From assembly GCF_003576645.1 (NCBI RefSeq), contig NC_044930.1:18058959-18122958 (forward strand): a stretch of DNA of 64,000 bases. The letters run 5' to 3'. The translations under genes were made by a program, and so were the position numbers. Within the stretch, counting starts at the first letter, position 1. The number at the start of each line of letters is the position of its first letter. The stretch comes from Ipomoea triloba (taxonomy: Eukaryota > Streptophyta > Magnoliopsida > Solanales > Convolvulaceae). The notes under the pieces were generated by a model, which was not told the origin of the DNA, ran no database searches, and saw only the letters and a list, made by a program, of their open reading frames with translations. Shown here in pieces: positions 33,801 through 44,356 of this stretch.

Positions 33801-35409
33801 CTGAAAAACGCGATGGGGTGCCCTTCTTGGTGTAGTACAGTGCCTATGCCTACCCCAGAGGCATCACATTCTACCACAAACAGTGCTGCAAAGTTAGGAA
33901 GGCAAAGAACCGGAGCTGAAGACAAAGCCCTTTTAAGAGTAGTGAATGCAATATCTGCATTGGTGTCCCATTTGCAGGAGGTTGGTCAGGGGGCACAACA
34001 AGGACCCCATAATCTTTTACAAATCTACGGTAAAATCCGGCCAAGCCTAAGAATGCTCGCAAGGCCGTGAGTGTGGATGGAGTAGGCCATTCCAGAAATT
34101 CCTGAATTTTGCTGGGATCAGCAACAACGCCACTGTCAGTGATCACATGTCCAAGTAGCTGACTTGGTGATCTCCAAAAACGCATTTAGAACATTTGATG
34201 TATAATGTGTTGTCTTGTAACAACTGCAGTACTAGGCGGAGGTGCTGAAGGTGCTCATCCCACGTAGAGCTATAGATTAAAATGTCGTAAAAAAAATATG
34301 AGCACAAATTTACGCAAATAAGGCCCGAATACCTCGTTCATAAGTGCCTAGAAAGTGGATGGCGCAATAGAGAGTCCGAAAGGCATGATGAGAAACTCGA
34401 AGTGGCCATGTGTGTTTGAAAAGCTGTCTTAGCGATGTCCTCCGGGTGCATACGAACTTGATGGTAGCCGGAACGCAAATCCAATTTGGAAAACACTTTC
34501 GAACTGTGGAGCTCATCCAACAGTTCATCAATGGTGGGTATCAGAAACTTGTCCTTGATGGTGTTTGCGTTAAGCGCCCTGTAATCCACACAAAAACGCC
34601 ATGTGAGGTCCTGTTTGCGGATTAAGAGGACCGGAGAAGAAAACGAAGATCTGCTTGGGCGAATGATCCCAGAATGGAGCATGTCACAACATTGTCGTTC
34701 AATTTCATCCTTTTGAAGTTGATGATATCTATACAGTTGGACAACCACAGGATTAGTTCCCTGAGCCAGTACAATCCTGTGGTCACAACTGCGAGTCGTA
34801 AGCACTGAGGAGTGCCGAAAACTGAGGCGAAGTGGTCCAAGAGTGAATCCATTGCTGCTGATTCAGTGAGGGGCTAGTGGAGGAGATGCAGAGACGGCTG
34901 ACTAGATCCTGAAATTCCAGAAAGAACTACATTGGTCCCTTCTACGCAAAATGCATTTGCATTGTTTCAAAATTCAACCAAATAGGACCCAATGTGCGAA
35001 CCATTTGACTAACAAGTTTGCAACGAAGGAGATGGAATCATACTGTAAAAACATGTTTTGGCAGATTCCAAAGCTAGGCATGTGTTCGCCATTAGCCACA
35101 GCCACACGCAGACCAGTGCGAGGGGAGATAGGCAGATGAAGCCGATGGGTAGTGGCGACATTGATGAAATTATCTATGCTCCCGGAGTCGACAAAGGCAA
35201 TGAACGAAGTGCCCGCAATCAACAAACGAATATGCATTGTTTGGGAATGGCTTATGCCAATGATAGCATGGAGAGAGATTTCCGGTTCTAAGTTTTCCAG
35301 GCAATTATCTACGTCATCATCCTCATCCTCAAGAATACCCAACATATATAAGTGGCGCTTGCAACGATAACCTTTAATCCTTTTTCATCGCAGTTGGAAC
35401 ACAAGCCCA
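30853..35409 (-). pseudogene. Chromovirus Gag-Pol polyprotein, broken by frameshifts, stops and a solo LTR
   Basis: From high to low coordinate: zinc knuckle CSNCDEKG then YRC (His changed to Tyr, frameshift) at 35409-35360; aspartic protease DSGSIDNFI at 35190-35161; reverse transcriptase 34805-34190 with KQDLTWRFCVDYRALN and KLDLRSGYHQ, catalytic block reading FFYDILIYS instead of FFDDILIYS near 34300; RT tail GFYRRFVKDYG; RNase H with VECDASGVGIG at 33925-33617; integrase zinc finger H-H-C-C (CTICQQH) 33376-33200; integrase core MDFIVGLPK, VVDRLSKYAHF, IVSDRDPSF; then an inserted solo LTR 31656-32843; then AEYCYNTSFHSSLKTNPFQ; and a chromodomain-like block ILVAWEGISAEDATWEQL near 31040-30990. 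Many frame breaks; inactive. Confidence 0.88.
31656..32843 (+). mobile_element. Solo LTR inserted in the chromovirus integrase
   Basis: 1188 bp from TGATATCTACTATTTTG to TATACTCATCA, flanked by GGTGA at 31651-31655 and 32844-32848. Excision of it plus one GGTGA rejoins the integrase codons AYHPQSDGQTE. It contains a TATA-like cctatatattc near 31918 in plus orientation. No internal region, so it is a recombined solo LTR. Confidence 0.85.
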
Positions 35410-35416
35410 GTTTTTG

Positions 35417-37221
35417 TGTAACACCCCGGTTCTCAAGACTTACACTTATCACGAAATCCGTAATAAACGCTGCGGAAGCTTATACATCATATCAACAGAA
35501 AACCGGGTGCTACCGCCACACTTAGAATGAATTCTATCACCTCTTTAATAAAAATTCCACTCTCAGTGCACAGGCTAAAAGAAATTTCACTCAACATCAA
35601 CACCCCAAACATCAAAATATAATATTTTAGGTATATATATATATATATTAATATCAAAAGATATCTACAAGAGTTTGCCCGACGGGCTGTCATTACAAAC
35701 TCCGGGTCCTCCACAACCTAACAGACTAGAGTCAGCCAAAACTAAGGTTACCAAAAGATATTTACTGGGCTGACTGGGGTTGTTGGAGTATAGTCAGGGG
35801 ATGCTGGAGTATAGCCTGGAGAGTAGCCTTGAGAATAGGGTGGAGAATACGGGTCTCTGCCTGACGTGTCATGCAGAATCTGACCAACAAAAGTAGGTCC
35901 CGGGCAAACATGATCAGGAGTGTTTGCCGGGCTACAGGATCCCTCACTGGATGACATCTGAAATGACGTACACGGTGAAGTGTAGTTAGCACGACGGCTA
36001 AGTAAGGTAATCCATTTGTCACTTCCATCAGGTAAAAGTTTTGACAAATATTTCATAAAGGTAAATACACATTACCAAATATGGTGTCCAGGTCTTTCAT
36101 AACTGAAATCAACAGTTAATGCCATATAATTACAAGAATATAATGAGTATATAAGTCACAACACATTTCCTTACTCAAATTTCCTAGTTCATCAAACTAG
36201 GTTGCCTTTGACTTCTTTTTCATTCAGGCTAGGTTTTCAGCACTAGCCATGTCTATTACATATGTCATTGCCGCAATTATGACCTCTAGTTGTCTTTAAT
36301 TACGAAAACGCTACTTAGTTTCTGACTAGAAGCAAGAGACCTTATTGAGGATACAAGTTTCTTTGACTAGACCGAAATCGGATCTGGACATGGGGATTAC
36401 GGTCCTGCCCCAAGTCTCATTCATGATCCCTTGGACGAAGGTTCATCATTATGGTCCCTAGTTTGGCCCCACCTAGGTCCATAAAGCTGATACCAACCCG
36501 AAAATGACATGAGTATCTATACTTAAGTGTGCACACCCCCACGACCTATGCCTGACTGAGTGATATAGAAAACTCCCCTGCGCCTGACTGAGTGACGCAG
36601 AGACTCCTTACGCCTGACGAAGTGACGTAGAAAACTCCCCTGCGCCTGACTGAGTGACGCAGAGACTCCCTACGCCTGACGAAGTGACGTAGAAAACTCC
36701 CCTACGCCTGACTGAGAGACGCAGAGACTCCCTACGCCTGACGAAGTGACGTAGAAAACTCCCCTGCGCCTGACTGAGTGACGCAGAGACTCCCTACGCC
36801 TGACGAAGTGACGTAGAGACAACTGTACATATATTGAAGAAAACCATCGGTACTATAGCCCGAGGTAATATAAATGACAAGGTCCTCTTTGACTTCCTGA
36901 AACTAAGGTTTTGAAAACATTTTCCTTCCTTTCTCATCTTCCTTGAGTCAAAATCATTTTTGGACATTTTCCACAAAATCAAGTCCCCATTTTGAAATCA
37001 ATTACCATTCTCACCTTGGTTCACAAGTCTTGTCTCTCAAAACATTTTCCATCATCACCCTACACGTATGTATATATGCATACCACACAACACTTTCCAC
37101 ATATTTATGCATATTCACTTAAGGTACACATACCCAAATATATACATACTACAACACTTTATTTAATTATACATACACACTCATATATGTACATATATAC
37201 ACACATTACCCGTATATATAC
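35417..37221 (-). mobile_element. LTR of a TGTAACACCC-type element (minus orientation), interrupted at 37222
   Basis: On the plus strand it starts TGTAACACCCCGGTTCTC. The phrase cgctgcggaagc matches, inverted, the cgcttccgct near the 3' end of the 57143 LTR, so it lies in minus orientation. It interrupts the chromovirus gag at 35416. No coding domain. It includes the 62-bp array and ends in a (TATAC)-rich stretch where the Sirevirus compound has inserted; it resumes at 63625. Confidence 0.6.
36541..36820. repeat. 62-bp tandem array, about 4.5 units
   Basis: cgcctgactgagtgacgcag starts at 36581, 36643, 36705 and 36767. Each unit is two 31-bp halves, one with CTGAGTGACGCAGAGACTCC and one with CGAAGTGACGTAGAAAACTC. 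Contains many TGACG words. Confidence 0.93.
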
Positions 37222-38997
37222 TGTTGGTCCCAAGGGGATGGGGTACAAGTCTAGAGGGGGGGGGGTGAATAGACTTGTATAAGATTTTGAAAATCTTTTC
37301 GACCTCTCGTGTGTATTGAACTCAGGATGTTTAGGTTTGATACCTCACGAGGTGAAGACAAAGTTTTATGCGCAGCGGAAAAGTTATCCCCTTTTAGTTA
37401 GCACGAGTTTGAGTTAGTTCGAGAGGTGTGTTTATGTGCAGTGCAATCGAGAGGTTAGCGAGAGATAAATACAGAAAGTAAATGCGAGAGAGATTTTTAA
37501 GTGGTTCGGCCAACCCGCCTACGTCCACTCTTCTTCCAGAAACTCCCTGGAAGGATTGCACTAAAACTTCCCTTTTAGTACAATATCGAGCGCTTGAGCT
37601 TTGATCACGAAGCCCGCCTCAAGCCTCAGGTTTTTCGCCCCGCTTCTTGTTACTCCACCTATCGAGCACTTGAGCTTTGATCACCAAGCCCGCCTCAAGC
37701 CTCAGGATCTTCACAAGACAGCTCCCAGGTTACTCCGCCTCTCCAAGGTTTTTCTCCCCGCTTCCAGTTACTCCACCTCTCGAGCACTTGAGCTTTGATC
37801 ACCAAGCCCGCCTCAAGCCTCAAGATCTTCACTAGATAGCTGCCAGGTTACTCCGCCTCTCTTGCTTAATCCAAAGCAAGGACTTTTGGTTGTCACAGTT
37901 GAATGTAACAAGCTCCAATCTGACCACAAGCTATCGTTGAATCAACTTCTGATGTAGAGCAGCTTCGGTCACCTTCTAGATGTGTACAGTTTAAGCTTGT
38001 AACTCTCTCAAACACTAAGATGTGTTTCTCGCTGTTTTGAATATCAGGATGATATTCCAAATTGAGCACTTGCACTTGAACGTTTGAATCAGACACTCTT
38101 TCGAATTTTCGAACCTTTTCCTTTTTTTTTCTGTGTCTTCACGTCCTTATATATGAGAGTTGAGGAATAATTCCGTTGGAGGGAAAATTATTCCGTTTGA
38201 AATCTGTCTCCCATGCCGATCATGGGTCTTGCGTATTTTCAGCATTCTTCATGGAGTGGTGGTCTTGTAACTTGAACCTTTTGTCTGGTAGTGAATATTC
38301 TATATTTCACTTTCTTGAGTCCATGCTCCACTTTCGTCTTTTGGTAAAAGTTACTCTTTTTATATTCCCATCATTCCTTGTTTGTGGGGAATCAGACCAC
38401 TTCAGCATTGGTGTACCTTTTGACCGTTTGTGGTGGAAATCTGATGTGTCATCCATTTCCGTCCATTTTGAAAACTCATGTTCAGCACCTCTTCATTATT
38501 CTATCTCCATGATATACTTCTTCTCCAAACTTTAAGTATGCTTCCTGACCATCATTCAGCATTACTGGAGAAGTGTCAGTTTATCGAGACCAATGTTGAT
38601 GTCTCGATTGTTTGATGTCTCGAACCCAAGCATCGAGAGGTCTACCTCTCGAACTCTGCTTATGTCTCGAACTGGATTGCTGTAACGAGAGATCCTATCT
38701 CTCGAACTCTGCTTATGTCTCGAGACTTAGTTGATGTCTCGCAGACCCTTATTCCTCCAGAGTTGTCCCGTGCCTTCTTCTGATTTGTCTATAGGATTAC
38801 AACACGAGACTTCTAAGATGTTCAAACAAATTTACCTTGAGCTTAAATATTTTCCGAGTTGAGCTCAAAGTTACCCGGTTGTATTTTCGCTCTTGGTTTA
38901 CTTGTCGAACTTACAGTGTTTTGCCTATGTATCGAGACTTGGGGATTTCTACTTAACAGTTGGTATCATCAAAACCTATTACATGATGTTCCTAACA
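37222..38997 (-). repeat. Sirevirus LTR A (3' LTR of the compound)
   Basis: 1776 bp. Minus-strand TATA box CTCATATATAAGG at 38158-38146. It contains tandem copies of a block with gagctttgatcacc plus aagcccgcctcaagcctc (about 37589-37850) and, at 38590-38760, clustered TCTCGA/TCGAGA motifs. Nearly the same as LTR C. Confidence 0.92.
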
Positions 38998-39011
38998 ATT
39001 TCCCCCTTTTT
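38998..39011 (-). other. Polypurine tract
   Basis: Minus strand AAAAAGGGGGAAAT directly before the 3' LTR start TGTTAGG; primes plus-strand DNA synthesis. Confidence 0.88.
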
Positions 39012-39278
39012 GATGATGCCAACACTTATATTTACTCTATATGGCTGATTTGATAGAAAGAATTAACACAGATTTTATTTTTCAACGCATATGGTAAGTT
39101 TGACAAATACTCTACTAAAATAGTACTCACGCAACACCCCCAGCAAAAGATATATATATGATTATAAAAAGGGAATGTTTACAAAGCAGAGTTTAGTAGA
39201 AAAGATTAAAAGAAATAAGACCAAGAACAACATAAACATCAATACATTGAAATAAGATGGAGTTTGGACCACGAGAGC

Positions 39279-42200
39279 TTACTTCTTGTTGGCTTTCCTC
39301 TTCTTGTTAATGGCTTCTCGTGTCTTGATGGGGTCTTTCGGATTTACCAGGCTTATGTATTCATCTGTGACATCTAGATGCCTGTAGTTCCTGTAAGCTT
39401 CCCCCACGAACTCACCATCAATTACTCCATCTTTCCACCAAGCAATGCATTCTTCTGGAGACATATTGCTGTGTGTAGATATCCCAGTGATTTTCAGAAG
39501 CTTGAATATCTCCAGAGTCAGAATTTGTTCAGTGTCTTCTCTGTTCCCAAACTTAAAGTTTGTCATGAGAAGATCTATCGTCCTTTCTTCTTCTGACTGT
39601 TGTTCTTGTCTTTTTCTTCTTCTTTCTCTGTCCTCTTCTCTCCTTCTCTCCATTTCCAGTGTACGCTGGACCCTTAGGTTTTCTGCCTGTTTAGCATCCT
39701 CCACTGCTTTGCTCATGATTCTTGGTATTTTTGGAGGTGGTCCAGCTGGTTCACTTGCTGCCCTTTTCTTGCCCGTTGTATCCCCCTTCTTTTTCCCTTT
39801 ATTTTCCCCCTTGTTGGCATCATCAGCACGGGAGAGGAGGATGGACATACCTTCGAAGATTGCTTGAAGTTGGGCAGGCACTTGGTTCGACAGGTCATCG
39901 AGTATGGCCTTCATCACATCCTGTCGAAGTTCACTGGAATATTGGAAGGCTCGCAGCTCTGCTCGTAACTCAGCTAGTTCAGCTTTCGCACTTGCAGCCT
40001 CTGCTCGAGCGAGAGCAGCCTCATCGGCAGCTTTCTGTGCTGCAGTCTCAGCCCATACTGCTTGTTCGAGTAGTTCTTCATGATTGGCCTGAGACTCGGT
40101 TGTGCCAGCCACGGGTAGTGCAGCAATTCGAACAATGGCCAGTACGCGCTCAAAGCGAGCCATCTTCTGAGTTTGATCAGCCATAAATTGACGTACTTCG
40201 CCAAAGAACTCTTGCGCGGCCTGTTGATCATGATCAGAAGTAGAAGGAGGAGAGGATCGATAGGTACCTTTCGTTGGAGGGGACTTGGGTGCTTCCAGAT
40301 TTTCACCCATGACTTGCAGTTGCGAGTCCACCTCTCGAGTAAGTGTCTGAGGGGCCACAGGGACACCGGGTTCAGAGCTCGAAGGTAGCTCCATGTCAGG
40401 CGCTTCCCGGTTTCCACCTGAGGGATGGATCACTTCTTGCTCCTCACCTCTCGAACCTGGAGCCTCAGCTTCAGCAACTGTGGAGATAGGATCAGCCGGA
40501 GAGGGTTCTTCGGTATTGGACGCTTCCCGGTTTCCATCCAATAGAAGTTCCCCTTCCGCGTCACTTCTCGAACCAGTGCTGGGAACTTGGTCATCTGCTG
40601 GTGGAATTGGAGACGAGGTTTCGATAGGTGCTTCCCTGTTTCCACCTTCGATAGTTGCATCGTCCTCCTCAGCACTTCTCGAACCAGCAGAACTTGGAAC
40701 ATTCTGCTCATGTTGCTCATTGTGCTGCTCTTTGGTCTGCTCCGATGAGTCTGGTATGATGATTATTTCAGGAGCAGTAGGAAAACCTGGCAGTGTGAGC
40801 AACAGAACTTCACCCTCTCGAATTGTCTGTGCTTCATCTGTAGTGTTCGAGGGTGTGGACGCAGGTGGTGGCAAAAGTAGAACGGTGTTGGGTGCCACTT
40901 GAAGTGCTTCAGATGTCTCGGATTCACCTCTCGAAGCTTCTACCTGTTCGTCCAGAGCAGAGTTGCTGACTTGGGACAATGGGATTGCGGCTGTTGCGAT
41001 ATCATCGTGAGCAACCCCAGAGGTCTCTCCTGGACCTCTCGTGAATTCAATGTTTTGTCCCAAGGAGATGGCAGTGGCCAGCCTTATTTCTTCTTGAAAT
41101 CGAGCTTCTGTTTCAGGATCTTCTTCTGGCTCAGCTTCAACTTCTGGTGCATCAACTGCTATGCCCTTCCCTTTATCAGTTCTTCCATTGTTCAGCTTCA
41201 TTACTCGTGTTTCGTGGGCAAGATCCATCAGTTGTTGAGCTGGGATCTCGGAGATGCCCAACCACTGGAGGGCAAACTGCTCTTCTGCCTCCATTTCAGC
41301 TGCTTGACTCATCAATTGAGTGAAAGAACTGGTTCTCCAGTTGATCCACCTGATCACCCTGGAGAAGTCATCAAGAGTGGGTGCTTCCACTGCCAACTGA
41401 GTGGAAACTTCTTCATATAAGTCATCCCGCCCATCAGAGATGATTTCAGTGGCAGAAATTGCTTCGTCTATCTGAGCTGTGATCTCTCGACTATGCTCCA
41501 AGAGATCATCTTCCACCCTGACTGTGTAGTCTATCTCTCGAACCATCTCACGTGGTTCTTCTGCACCCCCTTGTACTGGATCACTGATCCCAGTACCTTC
41601 AACCTCTCGAGCCATCTCTCGAGATAAACCAACATAGTCAACATCTCCCTCAGCATCATCACCAGCGTGCAGACCGACAGAGAAAGCTGCTGACAGGGAC
41701 CTGGTAGGGGGCACTCTCTCAACCTCAGTGGCCAGTGTAGCGTGAGGTTCCCCCTGGGCTTGTGCCCTGTCCTCAAACGGTACTTGAACAACAGAGGGTG
41801 TTACCTCTCGGATCTGGGTGACAATAGCAGTTTTGGCTTTCTTAGCCCTCTTTGGCAGATGAACCCTTTGTATCAGTACATCGAGAGGTTCATCATCAGA
41901 ATTCTTTTCCTCGGTTTGGGCTTTCCTTTTGCCCCTTCCTTTTGGCTGTGAGGGAGAAGGTGCAGCCTTACCACCTTTAGCTTTGGGGACTAGAGATTTC
42001 GTCCTACCCATATAGGTATTTCGATGAATCTCTTTTCCTTCCCTCAGTTCAAAGCCCTTCAGGCTTAGGAGAAATTGAACAACAAAGCCGAAACCAACCT
42101 TTTTACTGATCGACAGGTTGGCGTTGGAGACTGAGCGCATCACTTGCTGTTGGAGGAAGTTGAAGATAATATGTGCCCAGTCCAGCTTGTTGTTATTCCA

Positions 42201-42776
42201 AATGGCATGGAGGATTTTGAGGAGGTCTAGACTAACCTCGTCAGTTCCGGACACCTTGCCGAGCACAAACTTCATGATTAGGTCGGCAGCGAGAGCAAGC
42301 CTCTCCTTTAGGTGGTACTTGCGGAGGGCAGAGGATGCTCTGGGTGGTGCAGTCGCTAGTCGGATTTTCTCCCAGAAGGCTTGCTTGTCCAAGTCGTAAT
42401 CCGATAGATGCTTGACTGCTTCCTCCGATGACGCGAAATCAAATGCCGCTCTGAGGTCACCTACAGATGTTGTGATGGGAAAATCATTAAAGCGGCTTTC
42501 GATTTTACCCTTCGTGACCTTGGCATTTGCGAACCATTCTGTGAAGTCGAGGGCGTGAATGGTTCGGTAGTCGTGCGTCATGTATTTCATCAGTCCTGCT
42601 TTCTCAAACTTCTTCAGGACCTTTTTCGCCATTTTTGGATTAGGGGAGTTGGTGATGAAGCCGTTTCTTTCAAGGATACTCCCCGCCTTGACTTGTTTGA
42701 TCTGAGAGCGAATGTGTAGCAACTCCCTCTGATATGCGTCGGAAGATGAGGTTGATGTAGAGGATTGGGACGCCAT
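39279..42776 (-). CDS. Sirevirus env-like ORF (1165 residues), intact
   Basis: Long open ORF between pol and the 3' LTR, the position of the env-like gene of Sireviruses; its biochemical function is not known. Starts MASQSSTSTSSSDAYQRE. Residues about 1-270 form a globular, conserved-looking domain (FTEWFANAKVTKGKIESRF, LDWAHIIFNFLQQQV, GFGFVVQFLLSLKGFELREG). Next comes a basic linker (KAKGGKAAPSPSQPKGRGKRK), a likely nuclear signal, then about 500 acidic, Ser/Pro-rich low-complexity residues with four spaced repeats around GGNREAP / DGNREAS / GGNREAP / GENLEAP. An Ala/Glu coiled coil follows (AAQKAADEAALARAEAASAK, then AELAELRAEL), a second charged helix (MERRREEDRERRRKRQEQQ), and a C-terminal domain ending KKRKANKK. 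I see no signal peptide and no convincing membrane segment, so an envelope role is not supported by sequence. Confidence 0.75.
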   Translation of the reverse strand: MASQSSTSTSSSDAYQRELLHIRSQIKQVKAGSILERNGFITNSPNPKMAKKVLKKFEKAGLMKYMTHDYRTIHALDFTEWFANAKVTKGKIESRFNDFPITTSVGDLRAAFDFASSEEAVKHLSDYDLDKQAFWEKIRLATAPPRASSALRKYHLKERLALAADLIMKFVLGKVSGTDEVSLDLLKILHAIWNNNKLDWAHIIFNFLQQQVMRSVSNANLSISKKVGFGFVVQFLLSLKGFELREGKEIHRNTYMGRTKSLVPKAKGGKAAPSPSQPKGRGKRKAQTEEKNSDDEPLDVLIQRVHLPKRAKKAKTAIVTQIREVTPSVVQVPFEDRAQAQGEPHATLATEVERVPPTRSLSAAFSVGLHAGDDAEGDVDYVGLSREMAREVEGTGISDPVQGGAEEPREMVREIDYTVRVEDDLLEHSREITAQIDEAISATEIISDGRDDLYEEVSTQLAVEAPTLDDFSRVIRWINWRTSSFTQLMSQAAEMEAEEQFALQWLGISEIPAQQLMDLAHETRVMKLNNGRTDKGKGIAVDAPEVEAEPEEDPETEARFQEEIRLATAISLGQNIEFTRGPGETSGVAHDDIATAAIPLSQVSNSALDEQVEASRGESETSEALQVAPNTVLLLPPPASTPSNTTDEAQTIREGEVLLLTLPGFPTAPEIIIIPDSSEQTKEQHNEQHEQNVPSSAGSRSAEEDDATIEGGNREAPIETSSPIPPADDQVPSTGSRSDAEGELLLDGNREASNTEEPSPADPISTVAEAEAPGSRGEEQEVIHPSGGNREAPDMELPSSSEPGVPVAPQTLTREVDSQLQVMGENLEAPKSPPTKGTYRSSPPSTSDHDQQAAQEFFGEVRQFMADQTQKMARFERVLAIVRIAALPVAGTTESQANHEELLEQAVWAETAAQKAADEAALARAEAASAKAELAELRAELRAFQYSSELRQDVMKAILDDLSNQVPAQLQAIFEGMSILLSRADDANKGENKGKKKGDTTGKKRAASEPAGPPPKIPRIMSKAVEDAKQAENLRVQRTLEMERRREEDRERRRKRQEQQSEEERTIDLLMTNFKFGNREDTEQILTLEIFKLLKITGISTHSNMSPEECIAWWKDGVIDGEFVGEAYRNYRHLDVTDEYISLVNPKDPIKTREAINKKRKANKK

Positions 42777-43659
42777 TGATGAAGGTTAGATGTTTTGGAG
42801 GGAATGTGTACTGCGTTTAGGATTTGGGGATTTTGGGTAAATGTTTTTAGCTTGAATCCGGGTAAAGAAGAAGGATTTGGCTTTTATATCGTGTGGATTC
42901 GGGTTGGATATATGGGTAGGGTTGAGAGCTTGACCCAAGGAAGGATACCGGTTTTCTTTAAAGAAGTGAAAGGTCAGAAATACCCCTAATAATGGTCAGC
43001 GTATATGAAAAATAAGGGTATTTTTGGTAAATTAACAGAGCGGTTTCAGGTTTAGGATAGTGAGGTATTAAAGAATAGTAACTATATGAGCATGCTCCCA
43101 CTTATCACGAAAAGATTTTTAAATATGGAAAACCGTCAGTAACCGGTGCCCACGTGGCTAGCATTAATATCCAAAGTTAGCCGTTCCCTTCATATATTCG
43201 TTGAACTTATCGGATTCACCTCTCGAAGGTGAATTGTCTTCCACATGAGTTTAAGGATCTTCCCCCTGAGTAATTGATCCCTAAACCTCCTTATTCCTCC
43301 GTCTTGATCTGGTTAAGGATCTTCCCCCTGAGTGATAGATCCCTAACCCTCCTTATTCCTCCGTTCAGAGATGTCAGTTTGTTATCTTTCGAAGTGACCT
43401 CTCGAACTACTCTTCTTCGAGACATAACGTATATAGACAAACTGATCGGGTGACCTCTCGAACTACCTTTCGAACACAGATTGCGAGAGAAACAAGTTTG
43501 ATTCATCTAAAAGATATCACTTGGAACATATCCTTAAGTTCATTTAGTGACTTCCAGATACATTACATATGAATCAATATCCTATTAGATTCCTTAGAAA
43601 CTTTTGTTTGGCCTTGGTCAGCCTAATAAGAATCTATCGTTAAAGCAGGAACTAGCCAT
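42777..43659 (-). other. Spacer between small ORF and env-like ORF, left copy
   Basis: No ORF. Holds the leader of the env-like ORF and a direct repeat of ttaaggatcttccccctgag at 43251 and 43313, each followed by gatccctaa and cctccttattcctcc; the same pair exists in the right copy at 55288 and 55356. TCTCGA motifs recur here. Confidence 0.6.
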
Positions 43660-44159
43660 CTAAAGTCCTATTTGTCTAATAACAGAACTAGGGGTGGCTA
43701 TTTCCTTTTCTTGTTCTTCTCTCCGGAGCTGCTTACTGTAGTTGGGAGTGACCATCTTCATCGCTAATCCTCTTAATGTCTTTGGATTAGGTATGATCAC
43801 CCCTTTGACTGCTGCTGACCTCAGAAAGTCCCATCTGGTCTTCCTCTCCATTTCCCTTGGTTCTCCATTTGGTTGAGGAAGGCCCTTTTCCAGAATGTGC
43901 AGCAGTAGGAGTCCGTCTTGTGCAAGACTCTCCTCCCGATTCCAGTATCCCATCGTTGTGGATCTCCTCGTATTTGGGGATCCATTCACCTTGGATGGGA
44001 ATAGGATTCTTGCTTGGACTATCAGGAAGCTCCGCAATCTGTTCACCCTTCGTTGATTCTGGATAGTTTTCTCCTTGAAAATCTTTGGACTTGACTGCCG
44101 GTTTCTTTCCTCTATAAAAGAATGGAACATCATCTTTTCCTTTCTTTTTTCCCCATGGG
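43660..44159 (-). pseudogene. Small ORF between pol and env-like, left copy, frameshifted
   Basis: Homologous to the open 123-codon ORF of the right copy (55743-56114): the frame carrying YRGKKPAVKSKDFQGENY and IPIQGEWIPKYEEIHNDG is shared. The left copy begins ATGGGGAAAAAAG with one base more than the right copy's ATGGAGAAGAAG, so its start codon is out of frame. Function unknown, hydrophilic, mixed charge. Could also be an alternative exon of the env-like message. Confidence 0.55.
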
Positions 44160-44356
44160 AAGTTGATGATATGAACTTCTGAAAGAAACCCTCTTATTTA
44201 TAGCCCAATAAGGTTATCACTTTTGAGTCACGGGATGCAATATGAAAGACCATTCAATGCTTGTGTAACTCCAAAGCTGCCATAAAGTTGATGAAACCGC
44301 CCCTCACATGCGAAACAGTTCATGGCACTAAATACAAGAAGATAAGATTTGACCAT

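Larger units (their letters stand above)
30521..35416 (-). mobile_element. Chromodomain Ty3 retrotransposon (chromovirus), minus strand, interrupted
   Basis: Minus-strand order gag zinc knuckle, protease, reverse transcriptase, RNase H, integrase, chromodomain is the Ty3 order. The 3' LTR probably starts at the TGATGCG just after the purine-rich GGAGGGGAGTAA (minus strand, near 30930) and ends near 30521; both borders are inferred. The 5' half of gag and the 5' LTR lie beyond the later insertion that begins at 35417 and are outside the window. Confidence 0.75.

Noticed and set aside
36541..36820. CRISPR-like regular repeats
   Set aside because: Plant LTR minisatellite of contiguous 62-bp units without unique spacers.
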